NCBI RefSeq assembly: GCF_041296385.1
Contig: NC_091013.1
Coordinates: forward strand, 33,578,001-33,642,000
Length of the DNA: 64,000 bases
Direction of reading: 5' to 3'
DNA from: Aphelocoma coerulescens
Taxonomy: Eukaryota; Chordata; Aves; Passeriformes; Corvidae
Positions within the stretch are counted from its first letter, which is position 1. Every line of letters begins with the position of its first letter. Position numbers and translations under genes: made by a program. The notes below the pieces were generated by a model that did no database searches, had not been told where the DNA came from, and was given only the letters and a program-made list of their open reading frames with translations. Shown here piece after piece: positions 43,301 to 50,257 of this stretch.

Positions 43301-46300
43301 TCTTTCTGTTATACTTCCTACCATTCAACCTAAAGTTTTTCTAGAGCTGCTTATTGCTTCTTTTGAGCTTTTCAGGCTTTGAATGGTATTTTATGATATA
43401 GTGGAGGCAACAGCAGGGAGCTTTAGTCTCAGCTGAGAGTCTCAGCAGTTCCATGCCCCTACACAGTTTGCTCATGATAAGCTGTGTTGCAGTCACATGT
43501 CTCCATGTAAACAATAAATGTTTGAGAGGGTCTATCTAAAACCAAATGAACCAAATGAAATCCATTACCAAAGTCGGACTTTAAAACTTCTTCAGTATTA
43601 TTTGTTTACTGCAGCGTCATAGCATTTAAAATCCTCATGGGGAATCAAAACTCAGAAATATTCACTATGGATAAGAAATGGGAAGAAAGCCAGAAATGCC
43701 ATCATTCAGGCAGCAAGCAAGATAACTAGGAGTCACTTGAGAATGCTGAAGGTAGCGGTTTGCTGTGAAGTCATCTATCTGTCCTGGACTCTTCTCTAAT
43801 GTTTGTGTGATTGACATAAAAAATCAGAATGATTGCTACACAAACATGCAATTATGATGTGAAAGTGATGCTTTCTCTGTTTGACTGTTAAACAGAAGAT
43901 GATCCCATTTTGTTCTAATAGCCAAAGATCAAAATTAGCCTTAGGATGCACAAAAAAAAAAAAATAAAAGTGGTTTTATTGTTTTCATGGAGTTTTTTTT
44001 CCCTCAGTCTTTTCCCCTGTCTTTTAAATTGTCACATAAATTAAAGAAGCTTTTAAATTGTCACATAAATTTTACTTATTTAGACAGCAACCATGTCTTC
44101 TTGACATCTAATTCTAAATCTCATAAACATTTTTTAAACGTAGCAATACATCAACATAATTAAAAATCAAAATTGAGATTTATAATCCCTCATGGCTAAA
44201 GACATAACTTCACTCTCATACTGACTTTTCACTATACAATACCGTCTCCTCTTCCAGTTTCTCCAGCTAACAGGAAATACGATTGCAATCTTTCTGCTGT
44301 TTTGCTACAAACCAAGGATTCAATAGACACTTTTGTCACTGACCTTCTCATTGCAAAACAATCTTCCTACTGATCCTGGGGCCAGAGATTCAGGGCAAAG
44401 GAAGAGATGGATTTGGTTGATTGTTTTTTCTTTATATTACATAAGTGAAACTGAGGGAGAAATGCTGAAAGAAACAGTTTTGCTTGCTGAAATACATTTT
44501 CAAGCAGACTAAAAAAAAATTGAGATTATTTTGTTATCCTGTAGATGGATCTTCTTAATGATGCACAAAGAATAAAGTCTTCTAAAGACTATCCTATTAA
44601 ATAACCACAAAATTCCAGGGCTAAGTTCATCCAAATATAACTTCAGTGGATGATGCAAAGTAATTGCTTACATGGAATTAAGAATTACTGTTCACCTCAT
44701 TTCTATAGATGCCTTTGATGATCACACGAACTCCTATGGCAAAACCTGCTTCCTGTGGATCACAGAGGAGGATTTCAAATTTGGTTCATATAAAACCATG
44801 CTGTTAAGTTCTTCCCATGCAAATAGCACTGATAATGATGAGACCAAAGGGCCTTTTTGGGGGCCACATTCTGTACGTACAGAGACATGATGGAAAGGAG
44901 TAGCCTGTGTCTTTGGAGATGACAGTGCTGACCTGAAGAGTGTTGCCCATGCTGCCACAAGCAGTGTGGAATCTTCCTGCAAGGTAAGGAGCTCATGAAG
45001 GGGGCTTGGACCAAGGTCCATTGACTGTGAAAGCCACTTTCATGTAACTGTAATGAAAAGGACCCCAGTCAAGCCAATGTTTAAAAGGCTGAGGAATTTG
45101 AGACAAATTAAAAATCAAAATGCAGACTTGATTGCCATTTATCAGTACTTTAAAAGCTGCATTTCTGATAGACCAAAGTATACCACAGGTCAGTGTAAAC
45201 ATACACCTAGGCCAGGTGCATTCCAACTGAACGAGATGTCACTGAAACTCATTCATGGTCCACTTCAGAGAGTCATGCCTACACTGCCCACAGCAAGTAG
45301 GACTGAAGGAAGTATGTTGTTCACAAGAAGGCAGACAGGCTTATTTCTAGGGGAAGGATACTATGGAAATACAGGATCATTGGAGTGACCATGGTGGATG
45401 GTCCAGACCTCCTCACACAGAGCCAAGAGAGCCAAAGGCAATGCAGTAAAACCTGGAGTCAGAAGGTATCACTCTTCAACATGGAAAGTAAATGAGAAGG
45501 CATTCTGACAGGCAGGCAGCCCAATAGGTACACTGACCACAAAATACCTGCAGGACTGTGCTGCAATCAAAAGGAAATGCTCAGTCCAAAATAGGGTGGA
45601 CATCTCTGTCCCAGGGTAAATGGCCCTGCTCAACTCAAGAACACTTTCTTAAAGGTAATTTTAGAGACTGAGATAAATCCCCTGTTCCATTAAATAGATT
45701 CTTTGGAAAGTCTTGTCTCAGTGTACATTTGAAAAATTTAGAGAACCTGGGAATCTTATCCTGAAAGATAATTCAGCAATTCAATTTAAGTAGATGCATT
45801 AAAGCAAACCATACAGACGTGCCAATTTAGTGAACCATTTTATGGGAGGGAAAAAAAAAGATTTGGTCTCCTCGTTTTTTAATCATTAGTAGTTTTCTTT
45901 GCAAGAAAAAGAACAATTTACATTAAAAGCTAATTCTCATTCTAATGAAACTAATCAAACAACTTGTGACTCTGCAGAGGTTTATCCGTGCTTTTATCTG
46001 CATTCTGTTGGGTATGATTTAAGGGTAATTGCTCATACAGAGTGGTCATACAGGTCACACCTGTATGACACAGTATTTTTACTGCACCTGATGTATATTG
46101 GTTAAAACACACGCAACGGAGAGACTGATAAATTTAATCTCCATGCCCAAAAACAAAAACAAATCAATACTGGAAGAGCAAGAGGCAAAGAGAACAAGAA
46201 GAAATTTTGAGAGATCCTTTCCTGAACCCTAATATATTGCTATAGAAGATTAGATATACATTTGTCTGAAAGGAAGCATGGGTATGGGTATGGCTATTTA

Positions 46301-48409
46301 ATTGTACATCTATTCCTAAATCACGCAGAGTGACTCCACTTAACACTAACAGTGTCAGCAAAAGACTTGGAGTTACTCCCTGTGCTTACAGGAAGGTGGG
46401 CTCCCCCATGATCTAGTATTTTTCATCTCTGGCACCTCAGAGGTTCACAGAAGTTGCATATCACTGCTACACAAATTCATATCATTCACTGAAAAACAAT
46501 AGGAAGAAGTTTAGCCAGAATGGTGAAAGCTGGTCCATAAGAATACAATTGTGGATTTTGTTCACATGCCAGGATGGTAAATAGGTGAGTAAATAGCACT
46601 GGCAAACACAGCTGTAGCAGAACAGAGGTGTCAATTCACAAAAGAAAAATCTTGTCTTCAGATGCACTCGGTACTTCCCTTCTCTTCCCTTGCCTTCCCC
46701 CCATCCTCACATATATGTTGTACTTACCATCCTCTTTCAAAATAAGACATTAACTCATCCCTTCACATACTGAACTGAAGAACTTTTACAAGATTTGATT
46801 CTGTCCATAAAATTTCTTAGTCAGCACAAAAGAATCCTCAAATACTCAAAAAAAAAAAAGTCTAAAGGATTATAGGGCATTTTTGGTCAAGATGATAATT
46901 TGATTACTTTTTTAATATTTGGAAAGCATAGCTATAATGATTTCCAGTTCTCACTCTGACGGAAACACTTTCAGTTGCACATTGAAACCTTGACTGGGTT
47001 TGCTGTAGATTTCTATGCCATACTTACATTGTGTGTAAGTAAGTGGAACAGCAAAACTCATCCATCTAGCCTGGCTCTCCTTTGCTCAGGTCAGGGAAAT
47101 GCCCCAAAATGCCCCAAATTTCCTTTCTTCCCAAGACAAGCACATTTCCTTCCAACTGAGATGGAGGGGCATGGGACAGATCTCAGCCCTGCTCACCAAA
47201 CCAGAGATGTGACCAACACAGCCAGAACTGTGGGGAGCCCCCAGGATGGCATCTCCCACATGACATGATTTTCCTGATTTGTAGCCACACAACAGTCTCC
47301 AGCATCCAGGTTCCAGATGTAGTGCTGACACTCTACTTCACAACTGCAGTGTAAGCCTTGCTCAATGCAGACACTGCCAGGCAGCACTTCAAGGCCTGTG
47401 CTCTGCAGCAGTTTGGATTAGGTACAGCACTTCTCTCACTTTGGGTTCTGTCAAGTCACCTCTAAAGATTCCCAAAACTACCCAAAAAAGTTGACAGTCC
47501 ACCCTGGCTGCCTTCCACTCACTGTGGTTGCTGCTGGATCAAAGCTTTCAAAATCCACCTGAAATATTTTGGGGTCTATAAAATATTTCTAAGTTCTTAG
47601 AAATAGAATTGCTGATGTTGTATCTGTCACAACAGGAAAGATTAACACCCCTGCCCAGCAACCTGCACTTTTCCTGATGCGGGAGAGGATGCATGAGGAG
47701 CACACACTCCTTGTCCACTTGATGTGTGGTGTGTCAGATGTCAGAGTTGTGCTATATTGTGCCATTTTAGGGTTTGCAGCCTTAGCTGTAGTGACGTCTT
47801 TATGATGCATTTTTCTGAAAGAGGTATAGGGTGGGATGTGAAAACTGCTTTATCTCTGTGTGTTTTCTGACACCAAGTAGAGAAGAAAAGCCAACTGTCT
47901 GATCTTGAAAACACAGCAAAATTGGCCCATGGCGGCTATTAACACTGAGATTAGTTTAGAAATCTGGTGATTCATGACCCCTCCATGGCAATTACAACTG
48001 CTCTGATGTTCCATTAAGGTTTTGTTTCTTTGTGTGAGTTGAAGAAATATTCATTTAATGAACATATGTATCTGTCCTGCAAGGAAACAAAAATTAATTT
48101 TGATTTGGAGAAAAAACATTCTGTTTGTTCTTATTCTTACCTTCCCTGCATGGGCACAGGAGTGAAATCCTTCCCCAGAGCAATGCAGCTATCCTCCCCT
48201 ATTGCTGATTTTTCACACAGGGTCTGTGGCTCTCCAAGACTCGCTACCATGACAGGATACTCTTTTAATAACTGCAGCTCATTGCAATTTCTGGTCACTG
48301 GTTTGGCTGCCACCTTTGCAGATAAACTGGTTGGATGTGAAGATGTCTGATTCAGCTCCATCTCTTGTTGAATAGAAACTGTATTGTAATCTTTGTTATC
48401 CAAGTACAT
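10074..48409 (-). CDS. OCA2: OCA2 (melanosomal P protein), 5' part of the gene: eight exons, 361 codons, incomplete at the 3' end
   Basis: Joined minus-strand exons: 48409-48141, 25428-25330, 24720-24532, 21062-21005, 20112-20040, 11288-11131, 10639-10557, 10227-10074. Exon phases fit at all seven joins, giving 1083 nt with no stop. The family is a multi-pass membrane protein of melanosomes in the anion/Na+ transporter-like superfamily. It affects melanosome pH and melanin synthesis, and its loss gives oculocutaneous albinism type 2 in people. Recognisable blocks are EKTPLL (residues 110-115; mammals ENTPLL), SASSEK (164-169), [20 protein letters not shown] (196-215), EEYIVVQI in the lumenal loop, MKHQYL and [10 protein letters not shown] (352-361). 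Predicted topology: cytoplasmic residues 1-193, membrane segment about 194-211, lumenal loop with sequons N232-L-T and N286-W-S, second membrane segment about 344-360. The full mammalian protein is about 838 residues, so roughly the first 43 percent is here. The exon after 10074 was not found and is probably left of the window. Confidence 0.95.
10228..11130 (-). other. OCA2 introns 8 (10228-10556) and 7 (10640-11130)
   Basis: Short introns separating exons 9, 8 and 7. Each has GT at its 5' end and AG at its 3' end on the minus strand. Nothing else was recognised in them. Confidence 0.85.
10557..10639 (-). CDS. OCA2: OCA2 exon 8 (residues 283-310), lumenal loop with second N-glycosylation site
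   Basis: 83 nt, phase 0 in and phase 2 out. The acceptor is GACTCTTTTGCAG. The donor is AG|GTTGGC, which lacks the usual purine at +3. It encodes [20 protein letters not shown] then RTFQIPN. It aligns with the mammalian stretch VTHNWTVYLNPRRSEH, then SRTFEVLT. The sequon N286-W-S matches mammalian NWT. Introns on both sides are short (491 and 329 bp). Confidence 0.94.
11131..11288 (-). CDS. OCA2: OCA2 exon 7 (residues 230-282), lumenal loop with N-glycosylation site
   Basis: 158 nt. The acceptor CTATATTAACAG is followed by CT, completing Ser230; the exon ends at a codon boundary with CAGCAGCAG|GTGATG. It encodes [19 protein letters not shown], then [10 protein letters not shown] and SRSRRQQQ, against mammalian SVNLSSHVDSTLLQVDLAG, EEHIVVELTQ and SRWRRPQQ. 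The sequon N232-L-T is at the place of the mammalian NLS site. The long ORF around it (10852-11346) is mostly intron read-through. Confidence 0.95.
11289..14651. other. OCA2 intron 6, part near exon 7
   Basis: Non-coding. It holds a 14-bp perfect palindrome (GTGAGATATCTCAC, 11844-11857), poly-T runs near 13525 and 13721, and a 14-bp unit (CAGTGCTTTTAAGA) in two exact tandem copies at 14207-14234. No transposon recognised. Confidence 0.5.
14652..15194 (+). mobile_element. Solo LTR, ERVK-like, with 6-bp target duplication
   Basis: The 543-bp element begins TGTGGGAAACACAAAAGG and ends AAAAATGCCGACA. It is flanked on both sides by the exact hexamer GTTTCT (14646-14651 and 15195-15200). A 6-bp duplication is characteristic of class II (beta-retrovirus-like) integration. 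A TATA-like ATTATATAAGG lies near 14906 and a poly(A) signal AATAAA at 15121-15126. No internal retroviral sequence remains, which fits recombination between two LTRs. It sits in OCA2 intron 6 in antisense orientation. Confidence 0.93.
15201..20039. other. OCA2 intron 6, part near exon 6
   Basis: Non-coding, AT-rich. I saw no recognisable transposon. A minus-strand open stretch ending at a GTGAGT donor (19172) was considered as an exon and rejected. 19860-19975 is somewhat richer in G+C without a recognised identity. Confidence 0.5.
20040..20112 (-). CDS. OCA2: OCA2 exon 6 (residues 206-230), end of the first membrane segment and start of the lumenal loop
   Basis: 73 nt, phase 0 in and phase 1 out. 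The acceptor TTTTTTATCCTCACCCTAG is strong. The donor is T|GTATCC, a poor match after GTA, accepted because the split codon T|CT gives the expected Ser and the homology runs to the boundary. It encodes [10 protein letters not shown], then [12 protein letters not shown]; the mammalian counterpart is ILFSLYPDQG, then WQLLALSPLENY. Residues 206-211 finish the first membrane segment. Confidence 0.93.
20113..21004 (-). other. OCA2 intron 5
   Basis: 892 bp between exons 6 and 5, bounded by GTAAGT and CACCCTAG on the minus strand. 20580-20720 is G+C-richer with no identity that I recognise. Confidence 0.8.
21005..21062 (-). CDS. OCA2: OCA2 exon 5 (residues 186-205), start of the first membrane segment
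   Basis: 58 nt. The acceptor is CTTTGTGTTTCAG and the donor is a perfect GTAAGT. It enters completing Arg186 (AG|A) and ends at a codon boundary. It encodes [19 protein letters not shown], matching mammalian CVQWLKVMGLFAFVVLCS. This is the membrane-entry half of transmembrane segment 1. It was found by homology because it is far too short for an ORF scan. Confidence 0.95.
21063..24531 (-). other. OCA2 intron 4
   Basis: 3469 bp between exons 5 and 4. It has a G+C-richer patch at 21165-21540 and an AT-rich stretch near 22780-22960 (TAATAATAATTAAA and poly-A runs). No transposon recognised. Confidence 0.75.
24532..24720 (-). CDS. OCA2: OCA2 exon 4 (residues 123-186), acidic and serine-rich cytoplasmic segment
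   Basis: 189 nt, phase 2 in and phase 2 out. The acceptor is GTGTGACAG. The donor is AG|GTCTGA, which lacks the usual A at +3 and G at +5, so this end rests on phase and homology. The residues align well with the mammalian protein: [20 protein letters not shown] corresponds to the human HPEF...ESWEDSSADWE region, and [11 protein letters not shown] to SASSEKGDLLD. The mammalian second dileucine (RYLL) is replaced here by RFQL (151-154), and the third (EKGDLL) by EKYEIL (168-173). The genomic reading frame is open on both sides, producing a 161-codon ORF of which only this part is exon. Confidence 0.93.
24721..25329 (-). other. OCA2 intron 3
   Basis: 609 bp, GTGAGT to GTGACAG on the minus strand. 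No other feature seen. Confidence 0.85.
25330..25428 (-). CDS. OCA2: OCA2 exon 3 (residues 90-123), acidic dileucine sorting signal
   Basis: 99 nt between the acceptor CCCTCCGAAG and the consensus donor GTGAGT. It enters in phase 2 (AG|A, Arg90) and leaves in phase 2 (GG|G, Gly123). It encodes [20 protein letters not shown] in its centre. EKTPLL (110-115) corresponds to the acidic dileucine ENTPLL that in mammalian OCA2 binds clathrin adaptors for delivery to melanosomes (established for the family). It is separated from exon 4 by only 609 bp. There is no ATG-initiated reading frame here, so a simple ORF scan misses this exon. Confidence 0.95.
25429..27146. other. OCA2 intron 2, non-coding stretch next to exon 3
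   Basis: No recognised repeat or exon. Confidence 0.5.
27147..28143 (+). mobile_element. Candidate long LTR (ERVL-like) with internal CT-rich tract
   Basis: This G+C-rich block in an AT-rich intron contains sequence typical of avian LTRs (for example CTTTGTG-less GGGGACATTCACAAAGCACA near 27315 and GGGACCCTCACCACCAGAAG near 27764). It begins TGTTGTCAGAGACTG and ends in ATTAAA (28110-28115) followed by GTCACCAACA. TCTTACCT before it and TCTAACCT after it differ at one base, but eight bases is not a usual LTR target duplication, so the exact ends are uncertain. The reading frames inside are low-complexity artefacts. Confidence 0.5.
27889..28075 (+). repeat. Polypyrimidine tract, (CTTT/CTTC)n
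   Basis: About 187 bp almost purely of C and T, mostly CTTC and CTTT tetramers with CTCC at the right end. The complementary strand is polypurine. Long Ser/Phe/Leu/Pro ORFs on one strand and Arg/Glu/Gly/Lys ORFs on the other are artefacts of this repeat. Confidence 0.95.
28170..28214. repeat. Perfect 19-bp inverted repeat with 7-nt loop
   Basis: The left arm TTTTTGGGTACATTTTGAA (28170-28188) is the exact reverse complement of the right arm (28196-28214). The loop is CCTTCCA. The pairing stops at the next base on each side. Confidence 0.95.
28215..31310. other. OCA2 intron 2, non-coding stretch
   Basis: No gene recognised. It contains a short CR1 tail remnant at 29628-29665 and an A-run near 30798. 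Confidence 0.5.
29628..29665 (-). mobile_element. Short CR1 3'-tail fragment
   Basis: GAGAATCATAGAATAGTTTG followed by AGTTGG resembles the reverse complement of the CR1 3' terminus (CCAACYYNAAYNATTCTATGATTCT). Only about 38 bp is recognisable. Confidence 0.55.
31311..31371. repeat. TA-dinucleotide microsatellite
   Basis: 61 bp of TA repeats with interspersed TATG units, adjoining the CR1-bearing segment to its right. Confidence 0.95.
31530..31985 (+). mobile_element. CR1 LINE, 5'-truncated, with 3' end
   Basis: It includes a remnant of the end of the CR1 reverse-transcriptase frame ([20 protein letters not shown] at about 31570-31629). The usual 3' untranslated region follows, ending in GGACTTGATAATCTTAAAGG and a TTATTCTATTATTCC tail. 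Premature stops and indels make it inactive. It lies antisense in OCA2 intron 2. Bases 31385-31529 are G+C-richer and unassigned. Confidence 0.9.
31986..37429. other. OCA2 intron 2, non-coding stretch
   Basis: No recognised transposon or exon. It contains A-runs near 33927 and otherwise ordinary AT-rich sequence. Confidence 0.5.
37430..37787 (+). mobile_element. Short solo LTR, ERVK-like, with 6-bp target duplication
   Basis: The 358-bp element begins TGTGGAAACCAACAAGC and ends CCTCGACAACGACA. It is bracketed by the exact hexamer AATAAC (37424-37429 and 37788-37793). A TATA-like CATAAAA lies at 37705-37711 and a poly(A) signal AATAAA at 37724-37729. Its ends resemble those of the LTR at 14652 (TGTGGRAA...GACA), suggesting related families. 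The minus-strand ORFs over it have no coding meaning. Confidence 0.9.
37794..40939. other. OCA2 intron 2, non-coding stretch
   Basis: No recognised mobile element. 39640-39850 is G+C-richer with an open minus-strand frame but no splice-site support that I trust. Confidence 0.5.
40940..41311. repeat. Pentanucleotide satellite in three blocks: (CCTCT)n, (CCCCT)n, (CCTCT)n
   Basis: Block 1 (40940-41110) is about 34 units of CCTCT. Block 2 (41111-41285) is about 35 units of CCCCT. Block 3 (41286-41311) returns to about 5 CCTCT units. On the minus strand these read GGAGA and GGGGA. The 215- and 142-codon minus-strand ORFs of Gly-Glu-Arg repeats are artefacts of the period-5 array. Confidence 0.97.
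41312..48140. other. OCA2 intron 2, non-coding stretch next to exon 2
   Basis: No confirmed exon or transposon. It includes a 22-bp sequence duplicated with period 29 (44021-44042 and 44050-44071). A moderately G+C-richer segment at 44700-45650 has short open frames of unknown meaning. Confidence 0.5.
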
Positions 48410-48430
48410 CTGTCCCTGGGGGGCGTTCTC
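48141..48430 (-). CDS. OCA2: OCA2 exon 2: start codon and cytoplasmic N-terminus (residues 1-89)
   Basis: The acceptor (TTTCTTTAG) precedes a 21-nt 5' leader, and the ATG lies at 48409-48407. The coding part is 269 nt and ends in a split codon AG|A before the strong donor GTAAGA. The protein starts [11 protein letters not shown], which matches the mammalian start MHLEGRD in pattern; the rest of this exon is poorly conserved between birds and mammals, as expected for the disordered cytoplasmic tail. The start is chosen because it is the first ATG after the acceptor and because of this match. No earlier in-frame ATG exists within the exon. Numbering follows the mammalian gene, where exon 1 is non-coding; that exon was not located here. 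Confidence 0.9.
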
Positions 48431-49797
48431 CTAAAGAAAGTGCAAACAAATATACTAGGATTAAACTGAACTGACTCAATGTTTACTGCAGTACAAGTAT
48501 TTTTAAGATGCCAATCAAAATTTTTTGAATGCATTTTTAGGTATTTCCCTTGTTCATTTATTTACGTCAGTAACAATTACAATGTTTTAAACATCTTTGA
48601 AACGTCAAAATTAGCCACTATAAGCACATAAATAGATAAATAGATGGGTCTTCTACTTTTTCCATGTCTACCATGATTTTCTCCCACAAATCTCCCAGTG
48701 ACTTGCACTGACTTATCCCATAAAATAAGCCAAAATCATCTCTGCATCAGTGGCACAAGAGTTGCAGCTGCAGAACATCTTCTCAGCTTACAAGAGCACT
48801 GCTTCAGCATCACCACACAGCTTTTCTCCAGTAGCTGTGGTGGTAGCAGCCTCATAGAAGCCATTGCTCTCCACCAGCCCTTGTGCTCCCTCAGACAGCC
48901 CTGTCCTGCTGCAGATCTGCTGTTGATGATGGATCCTCATTAAGCAGAGCAGGTACTTGAGTTTTATAAAGACAGTGTGCCATTCCAGCGGTTGCCAGAG
49001 GCATTTATGAAATGTGAATCAAACATTGATGAAAATTAGGTTTTATGATAAGATTATTAATGGTGATTATAACAAAAAAAAATAGTGCATAACAGTCAAA
49101 AAGCTTTTATGTTCTCATCATTAAAATTCAGCGTGAAAAGTAATAAAAACCACTTCAGAATCCCACAAAGTGCACAACTCAGACATGACGACCAAATTAA
49201 AGATCAGCCTGTCTTAAACACATGCTGTGGAGTTTAATCATGGGAATATTTCAGCATAAAGTGCCAAAGCCACTGCAGAGGACAGCAAGAACTCAGGAAA
49301 CAGGCCCGTCAGCCTCCAACATCCTTCTGGTGGGGGAGCAGAGCCTTGTCAGAGCACATACCTGCTCCTCCCTGCAGAGATCTCAGCACAGGACACTTAG
49401 GTACTCCTGCAGAGCTGTGGGGCAAAAATAGCACAATAATAAACTCTGCTTCAGTCCCGATGGGAGAAGTCACTTGAAACAGAAATGACAAACAGCAAAT
49501 TATGATTTTGTGCAGATTTGAGCTCTCATGCCCTTGCAGGTTAGAAGGGAACGGATGTTACTGAAAAAAAAGGACTGCAAATACAAGCTACCACAAACAC
49601 AGGTCTTGACTCTGAGTAAAGGCAGGCTTGCTAACCAAATCTAAATCAGAAATTCCCCAGGTGGCATACCTTTCCCCAGTCCTGCATTTCTATTTCTTTC
49701 TATTCTCAATGCCCTTAGTTCTCATCTCCTAATATTTTTCACTTGTCCTTACAAGTAGATTGATAAACTTGACTCTTCCCATCACTGCACAGTAACT
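48431..49797. other. OCA2 intron 1 or upstream region next to exon 2
   Basis: It starts with the exon 2 acceptor region (pyrimidine tract and AG on the minus strand). No other feature recognised. Confidence 0.55.
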
Positions 49798-50257
49798 AGA
49801 GTACTGTGTCCAGTCCTGGTCCCCACAATTCAAAAATGGACAGACTGGACGAGTCCAAAGGAGGGCCACAGAGATGATCAAAGAGCTGGAGAATCTGCTC
49901 TATGAGAAAAGACTAGAGGATTGAAGTATTTTCCCCCTTGGGAACAGAAGGATCTCGTTGTAGTTTCAGTAGTTAAAACGTGACTATAAAGAGGACAGGC
50001 TCTCTCTTCACAAGCAGCCACACAAAGAAGAAAAGAGACAATGGGTATGATTTCCATGAGGATAGGTTTCATCTCAATACAAGAAAGACATTTTTTGCAG
50101 TAAGAATAACAGCAACAACATCCCTGGGGGTAGAGGTCTCATCACTGGAGATTTTGAAGACAGGACTAAACAGGCTGGATGTTCTCATTGAAGCTCCCAC
50201 AAAAGGTGGTCTTTCAAGGTCCCTTCCAACCTGAGTTGCTCTGTGAGACTATGATTA
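49798..50257 (+). mobile_element. CR1 LINE, diverged 3' portion
   Basis: CR1 landmarks in order: GTACTGTGTCCAGTCCTGG, GAGTCCAAAGGAGGGCCACA, GATGATCAAAGAGCTGGAGA, then TTTCATCTCAATACAAGAAA and CAAGGTCCCTTCCAACCTGA with a degenerate tail near 50257. Many substitutions and indels point to an old copy. Confidence 0.9.
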
